Source of the DNA: Candidatus Sulfidibacterium hydrothermale
Lineage (GTDB): Bacteria; Bacteroidota; Bacteroidia; Bacteroidales; F082
Assembly (NCBI RefSeq): GCF_020149915.1
Contig: NZ_CP083760.1
Coordinates: forward strand, 930,001-994,000
Length of the DNA: 64,000 bases
Direction of reading: 5' to 3'
Under the pieces are notes generated by a model. The model did not search any database, was not told the origin of the DNA, and worked only from the letters and a program-made list of their open reading frames with translations. Shown piece by piece: positions 1 to 7,444 of the stretch. Numbering within the stretch: position 1 is the stretch's first letter; each line of letters begins with the position of its first letter. The translations under genes and the position numbers were made by a program.

Positions 1-31
1 AGAATCTCAAAAATAATCACGACTGTTCAAA

Positions 32-59
32 GAGATGCTTCACTGCGTTCAGCAGGACA
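32..59 (-). repeat. REP-like dispersed repeat, copy 1
   Basis: Reads GAGATGCTTCACTGCG followed by TTCAGCAGGACA on the plus strand. Its reverse complement matches the element at 215-242 at most positions (core CTGAACG.AGTGAAG.ATCTC). It resembles the widespread 'CCTGAACGAAGTGAAGGATCTC' type of bacterial intergenic repeat, which is recalled and not searched. Confidence 0.6.
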
Positions 60-147
60 AACTAGTTGATTTTTAGAATTTGGGATTTTTTTTGCGATTT
101 GATTTTTTGTTTTTTGGCATTTCCCACTTTAGGCATTCCTAACTTTT

Positions 148-168
148 GTCATTAGTCATTGGTCATTG
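148..168. repeat. 7-bp tandem repeat, three units
   Basis: GTCATTA, GTCATTG, GTCATTG in direct succession. It belongs to the low-complexity intergenic sequence seen on both sides and has no evident function. Confidence 0.6.
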
Positions 169-214
169 AAAAGAATGAGTTTAAGTGTGATTTACAGTTT
201 TCTGTATTTTTTGG

Positions 215-242
215 TGCCATCCTGAACGAAGTGAAGGATCTC
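215..242 (+). repeat. REP-like dispersed repeat, copy 2
   Basis: Reads TGCCATCCTGAACGAA followed by GTGAAGGATCTC. It is an inverted partner of 32-59, about 155 bp away. The two copies could pair in a transcript as a long imperfect stem. Confidence 0.65.
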
Positions 243-518
243 TGATGTATTGAATGGAAGGATGTTTCGTGTCGATAATGAGTGTAAAATAATAAATAGG
301 TGGTTTCAATAGTTTGGGATTTGTTTTTTTGTCATTTGGAATTTCAAACTTTAGTCACTTGAAGTACTTGAAATTACATCCCGTCGCGTTATCCGTTTGC
401 AGCAGATACTTTACAGTATAAATGCATGAGTGAAGGTGAATATTCAGCATTTTGCGTTTGGTATTTCTCTTTCAGGTCGGTACAATTCTTTAAACCGGTG
501 ACATTGTGTAACTTTTTT

Positions 519-526
519 TATCTTTG
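519..526 (+). promoter_or_regulatory. Bacteroidota -7 element
   Basis: TATCTTTG fits the TAnnTTTG consensus of the Bacteroidota primary sigma factor. It lies about 50 nt before the ATG at 577. No good -33 TTTG is visible at the usual 19-21 nt spacing. Confidence 0.6.
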
Positions 527-576
527 TAGATAAGGTGGAGAGGCTTTTGTTGTTTAATTTCTAAAATTTAATTCTC

Positions 577-2649
577 ATGAAAAGATTTGTGCTCTTTTGT
601 TTTTCTCTGTTTTTTCTTTTGCCAACCCTGTTGGCTGATGGGGTTAAAGGATTGACATGGCCTCGCGAAATTGTAAAAAACGGAACGGTAGTCGTTTTGT
701 ATCAGCCTCAGCTCGAAAAATTTGAAGGGAATATTTTGCAGGGCCGTATGGCTTTGTCGGTCACCCCGAAGGGCGAAGATATTGTTTTCGGGGCTTTATG
801 GTTTAAGGCCAGAATTTCTACAGATTATGACAAGCGTACAGCGACCCTTGAAAAAATAGATATTACCAGAATTCGTTTTCCCAACTTTACGGATACAGCA
901 AGGATAGAGCGATTTCGAAAATTATTGATTCAGGAAATAGAATCCTGGGATATGGTGATGTCTCTCGACCGGATTATGGCTGATTTAAAAAATACCGGCA
1001 ATTTAAAGGTGATGGCTCAAAAGCTGAATAACGCGCCTCCTGATATCTATTTTCGTACCGAACCGGCAGTTCTGATTAGTATTGACGGTGAACCGATTAT
1101 TAAAGAAATCCAGGGACAGAAATTTGATTATGTTGTCAATACCCCGTTTTTTATCGTAAAAAAAAGACATAAATATTATATAAAAGGGGGTAAATTCTGG
1201 TATGAATCATCCCAGCTGACTTCGGGATATAAACCGGTAACCAAAGTGCCTTCTGATATCAAAAAATTTGCTGATGAAAACATGCCGGAAACCGATCTCG
1301 ATTCAATTTCGGAAAAAATGAAAACGGCTCCCGAAATAATTGTTGTCACCAAACCGTCCGAATTGATCAGCACGGAGGGAAAGCCCAAATATGCCGCCAT
1401 CAACAATACCAATTTGTTGTTTGTTACCAATACTTCAAGCGATATTATCATGAATATCGATACGCAATATTATTATGTATTGCTTGCCGGTCGTTGGTAT
1501 AAATCAAAATCGCTGGAAGACGGGAGCTGGGTTTTTGTGGAGCCTTCGGCGTTGCCTGCCGATTTCTCTAAAATTCCAGAGGATTCAGGTATTGCAGATG
1601 TCCTTGCCAGTGTGCCCAACACTCCGGAAGCGCAGGATGCATTATTGGAGCAGGTTATTCCTCAAACGGCAACGATTGACAGGAAAACAGCTACAGTGGA
1701 AGTGAAATGGGATGGCGCTCCCCAATTCGAAAAGATAAAAGGTACGGAAATCGCTGCAGCCAAAAACAGTGACAAAACGGTTTTGCTCGTTGATAAAAAA
1801 TATTATGCCGTGGATGAAGGTGTTTGGTTTGTGTCTGATAACCCAACGGGCCCCTGGAAAGTTAGTGATAAACGGCCGGAGGGAGTTGATCAGATCCCGC
1901 CGGAATCCTATGCTTATAATGTGAAATATGTTTACGTGTACGAGTCAACACCGGATGTGGTGTATGTGGGTTACCTGCCGGGCTACAACTGGTCGTTTGC
2001 CTACAATGGTTGTGTGGTTTATGGTACCGGCTACCGGTATCATCCCTGGTATAACCATTATTATTATCCGCGACCGGTTACCTGGGGTTTTGGCGTACAT
2101 TGGAATCCGTATACCGGTTGGACTTTTTCATTTGGATTGAGTTTTGGCTGGATCGGGTGGCGTTTTCATCCTTATCGTGGTTGGTGGGGCCCGCGGGGTT
2201 TTTATCCCGGATATCGTCGCGGTTATCCCGGATACCATCGGGGACCTGGTCGCAGGATGGCTTACAACAACGTTTACCGGAGACGTCCTAATGGTGTCGT
2301 TCGTACCGGAACTCCCGGTGGAACCCGGAACCTTAACGGAAAAATGCGACCTTCAACCCGCCCAAATAATGTTTATACAGATAGAAAGGGAAATGTTTAT
2401 AAACGGGATAAAGGCGGTAACTGGATTCCTCAAAACAACAACCGTACCCGCCCGTCTGCTAAGCCGGCACAAAAGCCTCAGACCCGGCCGTCAACTTCAC
2501 CGTCCCGGCCATCCATGACTCCGCAGCAGCGTCAAAATCTGAACCGTTCATACCAAAGTCGTCGTCAGGGAGCGGCAAGGGTTAACCGAACGCGGTCTTT
2601 CGGTGGCGGATCCCGTGGCGGAGCCATGAGAGGCGGCGGAAGAAGATAG
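577..2649 (+). CDS. Secreted repeat protein with Gly/Tyr/Arg-rich tail
   Basis: A 690-residue protein with an N-terminal signal peptide (basic KR, then a Phe/Leu-rich core to about residue 20). The middle contains three related units of roughly 85-95 residues, starting near residues 155, 250 and 375. Each has a conserved opening (TEPAVLIS.DG.P, TKPSELIST.GKP, VKWDGAPQF), a Tyr-rich strand (YYIKGGKFWY, YYVLLAGRWY, YYAVDEGVWF) and a closing GPW or GSW. This is followed by a Tyr/Trp/Gly-rich region (about 460-560) with repeated HPWY/PYRGWWG motifs and a basic Arg/Asn/Pro/Gly-rich tail ending in RGG repeats. Similar proteins are often labelled 'carbohydrate-binding family V/XII', but no function is demonstrated. 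It stands alone, with the TATCTTTG promoter upstream. Export to the envelope is inferred from the signal peptide; the role is unknown. Confidence 0.85.
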   Translation: MKRFVLFCFSLFFLLPTLLADGVKGLTWPREIVKNGTVVVLYQPQLEKFEGNILQGRMALSVTPKGEDIVFGALWFKARISTDYDKRTATLEKIDITRIRFPNFTDTARIERFRKLLIQEIESWDMVMSLDRIMADLKNTGNLKVMAQKLNNAPPDIYFRTEPAVLISIDGEPIIKEIQGQKFDYVVNTPFFIVKKRHKYYIKGGKFWYESSQLTSGYKPVTKVPSDIKKFADENMPETDLDSISEKMKTAPEIIVVTKPSELISTEGKPKYAAINNTNLLFVTNTSSDIIMNIDTQYYYVLLAGRWYKSKSLEDGSWVFVEPSALPADFSKIPEDSGIADVLASVPNTPEAQDALLEQVIPQTATIDRKTATVEVKWDGAPQFEKIKGTEIAAAKNSDKTVLLVDKKYYAVDEGVWFVSDNPTGPWKVSDKRPEGVDQIPPESYAYNVKYVYVYESTPDVVYVGYLPGYNWSFAYNGCVVYGTGYRYHPWYNHYYYPRPVTWGFGVHWNPYTGWTFSFGLSFGWIGWRFHPYRGWWGPRGFYPGYRRGYPGYHRGPGRRMAYNNVYRRRPNGVVRTGTPGGTRNLNGKMRPSTRPNNVYTDRKGNVYKRDKGGNWIPQNNNRTRPSAKPAQKPQTRPSTSPSRPSMTPQQRQNLNRSYQSRRQGAARVNRTRSFGGGSRGGAMRGGGRR

Positions 2650-2713
2650 TTGTGGATATGTTTTATCGCTTTTCTGTGTCTTGCAAAGGCAAATTTTTGT
2701 CTGGACAATCTCT

Positions 2714-2742
2714 CTTTTCAGGTTGATCCAAAACCTGAAAAG
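2714..2742 (+). terminator. Hairpin after the secreted protein gene
   Basis: CTTTTCAGGTT and AACCTGAAAAG form a perfect 11-bp stem with a 7-nt loop, 65 nt after the stop codon. No strong T-tract follows, so it may be a transcript-end hairpin rather than a classic intrinsic terminator. Confidence 0.4.
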
Positions 2743-2774
2743 TGGAAAAATCAGGATAATGTTTATTGGAAATG

Positions 2775-2799
2775 CGTCCGCGTTTGACAAACGTGGACG
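2775..2799. other. 25-bp palindrome
   Basis: CGTCCGCGTTTG and CAAACGTGGACG are separated by one base and are complementary except for one G/T pair. With almost no loop it is better read as a DNA dyad (protein site) than as an RNA hairpin. It lies about 165 bp before the MarR operator. Confidence 0.5.
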
Positions 2800-2938
2800 A
2801 TGTGTGTGCTTGCGGAAGGCGAGTGAAGAATCTTTATGTTGTGTCGTTTAGATCTTGCACCGCACGGGCACTTTGTTTTCCGAAAGGGTAATACGCCAAA
2901 CATGGAATAACTTATCGGTTAATCGATATTAAATGAAA

Positions 2939-2977
2939 AAATTAGTTGCATAGTAAACTAATTTATTTTTATTTTTG
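2939..2977 (+). promoter_or_regulatory. MarR-type operator overlapping promoter
   Basis: A perfect 9-bp inverted repeat AAATTAGTT-N8-AACTAATTT (2939-2964) covers the -33 TTG (2946-2948). The -7 element TATTTTTG sits at 2970-2977 after a 21-nt spacer. MarR-family dimers bind palindromes of this size and block RNA polymerase, so autorepression of the downstream regulator/efflux operon is a direct inference. Confidence 0.75.
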
Positions 2978-3009
2978 CCGGTGGATTGATAATGTTTAAA
3001 GTTTTAATA

Positions 3010-3459
3010 ATGGATGAATCTTCATCACGGAATCGAATGAAAAGCTATGAGCCGGGTATCGGCCGGTTGATTGCAGGAATCCGGCAGCGAATTTATAATA
3101 TGGTTGCCAAGAAACTCAAAGATAGTGATTTGGATGTAGGGCAGTTTTTCTTTCTACACTTTATTTTGTGCCATGAAGGACAAACGCAAGAGCAGATTGC
3201 TTCGTCCCTTTTGTTGGATAAGGCAACAATTAGTAAAGGGGTGAAACGATTGGTGCAGTTGGGTTATGTTACTCGTAAAGTAAATGTTCGTGATAAAAGA
3301 GAGTATCTGATTTACCCGACGGATAAAGCCCTGGAACAAGCGCTTGAAATTGATGCTATTTTTTCAGATGTGCATCAGCGGCTTTACAAAAACCTGAATA
3401 AAAAGCAGGTTGAACAGTTGGAAATGTTGTTGACGCGAGTTTATAAAAATTTTGAGTAA
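3010..3459 (+). CDS. MarR-family transcriptional regulator
   Basis: A winged-helix regulator of about 149 residues. The DNA-binding part is recognisable in the middle (QEQIASSLLLDKATISKGV as recognition helices, then the wing with D.RDKR.YLI.PT, the usual D-x-R motif of MarR proteins). N- and C-terminal helices form the dimer interface. An ATG at 2992 is also in frame, but the predicted transcription start (about 2984) would leave only 8 nt of leader, so the ATG at 3010 is preferred. It is the first gene of an operon with EmrA, EmrB and TolC homologues, the usual arrangement of a ligand-responsive repressor of multidrug efflux. The operator is the palindrome at 2939-2964. The inducing ligand cannot be told from sequence. 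Confidence 0.9.
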   Translation: MDESSSRNRMKSYEPGIGRLIAGIRQRIYNMVAKKLKDSDLDVGQFFFLHFILCHEGQTQEQIASSLLLDKATISKGVKRLVQLGYVTRKVNVRDKREYLIYPTDKALEQALEIDAIFSDVHQRLYKNLNKKQVEQLEMLLTRVYKNFE

Positions 3460-3474
3460 AAACAGGTTGAAATA

Positions 3475-4464
3475 ATGGACAAAGAAAAGACTTTAACTTC
3501 GGAAAATGCCCCGGCATCTGTCGAAAAACAGAAGAAAAAGAAAAGTAAATGGGGAAGTATTCTTACCGGTGTGATTTTGATCGTGATCACGTTGGTTTCG
3601 GGTGGGTATTGGTATATCCAGAAAACCGGTTTTGTGGAAACCGACGATGCTTATGTAGATGCCAATAAGTTGAATTTAAGTCCGCAAATGATGGGGCGTG
3701 TGGTGGCTTTGTATGTAGACGAAGGGGATCACGTAAAAAAAGGACAACTGGTGGCGGTGCTGGATTCGTCTGATTTAGTGGCCCGTTTGCATCAGGCGGA
3801 AACTTCTTTGCATGTGGCCCGTTTGGGGATTGATTTGGCCAAAGTGCGGCTCGAGCAGGCAAAAATCAATCTCGACCGGGCAAAAATCCAGTTAAAAGGC
3901 AATGTTTTGCCGCAGGCAAAATATGACAATATTTTTAAACAGTATCAGGCGGCAAAAGTGGAATATGCCATGGCCAAAAGTAAAATAAACACGCTGACTT
4001 CGAGTATTCAGGTGATTAAAACCCAGCTTTCACATACTCGTTTGTACTCGGCTGTTTCCGGGGTCGTGGCCAAGCGCTGGATTTTGACCGGTGATGTGGT
4101 AGCTCCCGGACAAACCATTTTTACCATTTATAACCTGAAAAATGTCTGGGTAACTGCCATGCTGAAAGAAACGGATGTGGCTAAAGTTTCGCCGGGTGAT
4201 ACGGTTCAGATCCATGTGGATGCTTATCCGAAGGTGAAATTTACAGGGAGGATTTTTCAGGTGGGCAATAATACCGCAGCGCTATTTTCGTTGATCCCAC
4301 CTGATAATGCTTCGGGAAACTTCACTAAAGTAACCCAACGGATTCCGGTTAAAATATCCATCCATCCGGAGGGAAAAGAACCTTTAAAATATGGTCTGTT
4401 ACCAGGAATGTCGGTGGAAATTAAATTGAAACGGAGAGGTGAAAAAGGACTTGCAATTTGGTAA
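3475..4464 (+). CDS. emrA: EmrA/HlyD-family periplasmic adaptor
   Basis: A 329-residue membrane fusion protein linking the inner membrane pump to an outer membrane channel. It has a Lys-rich cytoplasmic start, one transmembrane helix (about residues 28-49), the EmrA signature FVETDDAYVDA (53-63), a biotinyl-lipoyl-like half (V.VDEGDHVKKGQLVAVLD), a helical hairpin (about 100-185), the second lipoyl half and a beta-barrel domain (LKETDVAKVSPGD). It lies 15 bp after the regulator and overlaps the next gene by 26 bp, which points to one mRNA and coupled translation. Probable role is multidrug efflux; substrates are unknown. Confidence 0.92.
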   Translation: MDKEKTLTSENAPASVEKQKKKKSKWGSILTGVILIVITLVSGGYWYIQKTGFVETDDAYVDANKLNLSPQMMGRVVALYVDEGDHVKKGQLVAVLDSSDLVARLHQAETSLHVARLGIDLAKVRLEQAKINLDRAKIQLKGNVLPQAKYDNIFKQYQAAKVEYAMAKSKINTLTSSIQVIKTQLSHTRLYSAVSGVVAKRWILTGDVVAPGQTIFTIYNLKNVWVTAMLKETDVAKVSPGDTVQIHVDAYPKVKFTGRIFQVGNNTAALFSLIPPDNASGNFTKVTQRIPVKISIHPEGKEPLKYGLLPGMSVEIKLKRRGEKGLAIW

Positions 4465-6025
4465 TTCTCCTGAAGTAACGTGGGAGACCGATGCTACCGA
4501 ACCCAATAAATGGTGGGTATTGGTAAGTATAATGATTGGCACGTTCATGGCCGTGCTCGATTCCACTATTGTGAGTGTGGCTTTTCCGAAAATGATGGCC
4601 GCCTTTGGCGTTAGTGTGGATCAGATCGAGTGGGTAATGACGGCTTATATGCTGGCTTTTGCCGTGATACTCCCTTCTTCCGGATGGCTTTCTGACCGGT
4701 TTGGCTATAAGAAAAGCTATATGTTCGGATTCTTTCTTTTCACCTTTGGCTCTTTGTTGTGCAGTCTTTCGTGGAATGAAGAAGTTCTGATTTTGTTTCG
4801 GGTTTTGCAGGGCGTGGGTGCCGGATTGATGATGCCGGTAGGTATGGCCATTGTTACGCGTGTTTTTCCTCCCAAAGAACGGGGAATTGCGTTGGGATTC
4901 TGGGGCATTGCAGCTGCAGCATCCATCTCGTTGGGACCACTCGCCGGAGGATATCTTGTGGATAATTTTTCGTGGCATGCCATTTTTGATATCAATGTTC
5001 CCATAGGCGTAATCGGACTTTTGGTGGTCTGGATTATTCAAAAAGAATATAAAGCTGAAGAGAGCACCCGTTTTGATATCGGCGGTTTTGTGACCATGAC
5101 CATTGCTCTTGGAGCTTTGTTGTTGGCTTTGTCAACCGCCAATTCCAGCTGGAATACCGATGGCTGGTCTTCGGTATTTATTCTTAGCTGTTTTTTTATT
5201 TCGGCGTTGAGTTTTGTGCTTTTCTTTTTGGTGGAAACGCTGGTGGAATATCCTATTGTGAATATCCGGCTTTTTAAAGACCGGAATTTCGGCTTGTCGT
5301 CCCTCATTATGTTTGTTTTTGGAATTGCTTTTTACGGCAACGCTTTTCTTTTACCGATTTATCTGCAAAATTCATTGTGCTATACGGCTTTACAGGCGGG
5401 ATTGGTATTTTTCCCGGTAGGGATTCTACAGGCTTTTGTATCTCCTCTGGCAGGAAAAATTACCGACAAAGTGAATCCTAAGATTCCGGCAATTTTCGGA
5501 ATGTTGTTAATGGCCCTTTCGTTGTATTTATTCAGCTTTTTCTCTTTGCAAACCATGCGTTCGCAGGTGATGCTCCCCATGTATATTCGGGGATTGGCTT
5601 TGGGATTTATTTTTACACCTATGACAACCATTGCCCTTTTTGATATTCCGAAAGCTCAGCTCGGCCAGGCTTCCGGACTATTTAATACGGTACGGCAGAT
5701 TGGCGGAAGTTTTGGTATTGCCGTATTGGGAACCTTGCTGACACAACGGGTAACTTTTCATACGCAGGTTTTTGGCGGACAGTTAGATGCGTATTCTCCC
5801 ACGTTCCAAAACGTGATGAAACATCTTGAAAACTTTGCCGGTTCGGCCGCCGGAGCTTCGCCTCATATAGCTGAACTGCAGGCGCAAATGTTAATATTAA
5901 AAAACGTAGTGGCACAGGCCTTTGTGCAGGGAATCAATGATGATTTTTATGTGGGAGCCGTGCTGACGGCTGCACTGATTATCCCCTTGTTGTTTTTAAA
6001 AACAAAAAGAGAAACTCATGAATAG
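4439..6025 (+). CDS. emrB: EmrB/QacA-family MFS drug transporter (DHA2)
   Basis: A 528-residue, 14-helix proton-drug antiporter. Diagnostic motifs are present: D1-like LDSTIVSVAFP in helix 1, motif A GWLSDRFGYKK between helices 2 and 3, motif B RVLQGVGAGLMMP in helix 4 and motif C-like GPLAGGYLVD in helix 5. It overlaps emrA at its start and the TolC-like gene at its end (ATGAATAG, 8 nt). With the adaptor and the outer membrane factor it forms a complete tripartite pump across both membranes. Some residues between helices 13 and 14 (Ala/Gly/Ser-rich) are typical of the family's periplasmic loop. Confidence 0.93.
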   Translation: MKKDLQFGNSPEVTWETDATEPNKWWVLVSIMIGTFMAVLDSTIVSVAFPKMMAAFGVSVDQIEWVMTAYMLAFAVILPSSGWLSDRFGYKKSYMFGFFLFTFGSLLCSLSWNEEVLILFRVLQGVGAGLMMPVGMAIVTRVFPPKERGIALGFWGIAAAASISLGPLAGGYLVDNFSWHAIFDINVPIGVIGLLVVWIIQKEYKAEESTRFDIGGFVTMTIALGALLLALSTANSSWNTDGWSSVFILSCFFISALSFVLFFLVETLVEYPIVNIRLFKDRNFGLSSLIMFVFGIAFYGNAFLLPIYLQNSLCYTALQAGLVFFPVGILQAFVSPLAGKITDKVNPKIPAIFGMLLMALSLYLFSFFSLQTMRSQVMLPMYIRGLALGFIFTPMTTIALFDIPKAQLGQASGLFNTVRQIGGSFGIAVLGTLLTQRVTFHTQVFGGQLDAYSPTFQNVMKHLENFAGSAAGASPHIAELQAQMLILKNVVAQAFVQGINDDFYVGAVLTAALIIPLLFLKTKRETHE

Positions 6026-7352
6026 AAAACAAAATATCATCCGGATGAAAACTTTTCTTTTGTCGATTGTTGTGGCTTTTATGCCTTTGTTTTCGCTGGC
6101 ACAAAGTCAAATCAATGATTCGTTAACACTGGAAAAAGCCATTCGTTTGGCGACCAATAACCAACCGTTACTACACGAAGCGGAAGATTATGTGAAGATG
6201 GCCGAAGGACGCGTAAAACAATCGGAAAGCAGCAAATATCCGCAGATCTCAGCCGATCTTTATTACGATTATATCGGGCCGGTTTCTTCTATTACGATGC
6301 CTTTCCCCGGCGGAGGATCGTTCGATTTGACTCCGGCACATAATTATGATGGTCATGTGAATGTGCAGTACCTGATTTTTGATTTTCACCGGCGTGATGA
6401 ATGGATACGCCTGATGCAATCGGCAAAGCTGGCCGAATCAGAGAAAATCAATTTGTTAAAAAACCAGTTGGCCTATCGTACCGTACAGGCTTTTTATTCT
6501 GTTTTGTTTTTGCAGGAGAGCCTGAAGGTAAAAGATGAACAGATTCACGACTTGTTGCAACATCTGGCTACAGCCAAAAAATTGGTGGAAACGGGTTCTG
6601 CAGTGAGTCTGGATACTTTGACCACGCGGGTGCGGGTAACAGCTGTTGAAACACAAAAAATCGGTATCGAAAATATGCTGAAACAAAACGAAATTGTTTT
6701 GAAGTCGTTGTTGAATTTTCATAAAGATACCCTGATTCATTTATCCGGCCGGTTTGTTAAAGCCGTTCCCCCGTTGTCGGTTGATTCGTTGATACAAACG
6801 GCTTTTGCCTATCGTGAAGAGATAAAACTGACAAAAATCAGCCAACAGTCGGCACAGATTCAAAAAAATCTGGCCCGTTTAAGTGCTGCGCCTACATTAA
6901 GTGCCATAGGAAGTTATGGGTTAAAAGACGGGTATCCCGAATCGTTGTACAAGTTACGGAGTAACTGGGTGCTCGGGATGGCGGCACATTTTCCCATTTT
7001 TGAAGGAAACCTGAAAAAGGCAAAAATGGAAACCGCCGACTGGCAGATTCAGGCATTACAAAACCATTTGTCGGCATTGCAAAAGACAATCAGCCGCCAG
7101 GTGCAGCAGGCCGAATCGGATTTAATGACCAGTGTTAAACAGCTGAAGATGGCCAAAGAAGAAATTATCAGTGCACAGGTAGCTGTGCAACAGGCCCGTG
7201 TGCAGTACAAAAGCGGATATGTAACTAACCTCGCTTTGCTGGATGCCGAAACATCGCTGACGCGTGCTAAACTGGCTTACCTTGCCGGTTTATATAAAAT
7301 TACACTGAATAAATACCGGTTAATGGAAACCATGGGATTGAGAATTTGGTGA
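6018..7352 (+). CDS. TolC-family outer membrane efflux protein
   Basis: About 435-444 residues. The ATG at 6018 overlaps the emrB stop. A second in-frame ATG at 6045 directly precedes a clean signal peptide (MKTFLLSIVVAFMPLFSLAQ) and is the more natural start. The mature part shows the two TolC-like repeats, with long helices rich in Gln/Ala/Glu, the opening LTLEKAIRLATNNQPLL and the later ARVQYKSGYVTNLALLDAE motif typical of outer membrane efflux proteins. It is the last gene of the MarR-EmrAB operon and supplies the outer membrane channel. No terminator is obvious; degenerate repeats follow at 7357. Confidence 0.92.
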   Translation: MNRKQNIIRMKTFLLSIVVAFMPLFSLAQSQINDSLTLEKAIRLATNNQPLLHEAEDYVKMAEGRVKQSESSKYPQISADLYYDYIGPVSSITMPFPGGGSFDLTPAHNYDGHVNVQYLIFDFHRRDEWIRLMQSAKLAESEKINLLKNQLAYRTVQAFYSVLFLQESLKVKDEQIHDLLQHLATAKKLVETGSAVSLDTLTTRVRVTAVETQKIGIENMLKQNEIVLKSLLNFHKDTLIHLSGRFVKAVPPLSVDSLIQTAFAYREEIKLTKISQQSAQIQKNLARLSAAPTLSAIGSYGLKDGYPESLYKLRSNWVLGMAAHFPIFEGNLKKAKMETADWQIQALQNHLSALQKTISRQVQQAESDLMTSVKQLKMAKEEIISAQVAVQQARVQYKSGYVTNLALLDAETSLTRAKLAYLAGLYKITLNKYRLMETMGLRIW

Positions 7353-7356
7353 CAAA

Positions 7357-7420
7357 TTTGAAGTGCCTAAAATTTGAAGTGTGAAGTACTTAAAGTTTGA
7401 AGTGCCTAAAATACTTAAAG
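7357..7420. repeat. Degenerate intergenic repeat
   Basis: TTTGAAGTGCCTAAAA occurs at 7357-7372 and again at 7396-7411, separated by related sequence (GAAGTGTGAAGTACTTAAAG). It resembles the stretch near 345-375. It lies between convergent genes. Confidence 0.6.
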
Positions 7421-7444
7421 TTAGGAGGTGTTTTGAGCCGGTAA

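Larger units (their letters stand above)
1..576. other. Repeat-rich intergenic region
   Basis: No convincing gene. The stretch holds two oppositely oriented copies of a 28-bp dispersed repeat (32-59 and 215-242), a threefold 7-bp tandem repeat (148-168), several T-rich runs of the TTTGGGATTT kind, and a degenerate stretch around 345-375 resembling the repeats at 7357-7420. The promoter of the downstream secreted protein gene lies at its right end. Confidence 0.7.
2650..3009. other. Intergenic region with hairpin, dyad and MarR operator
   Basis: Contains an 11-bp perfect hairpin (2714-2742), a near-perfect 25-bp palindrome (2775-2799) and the operator/promoter of the efflux operon (2939-2977). 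No small gene is evident. Confidence 0.6.

Noticed and set aside
4421-5041. 206-codon frame antisense to emrB
   Set aside because: No homology; the sense gene is certain.
7420-7430. TTAGGAGGTG, a strong Shine-Dalgarno-like string
   Set aside because: No plus-strand gene follows; the next gene is convergent.
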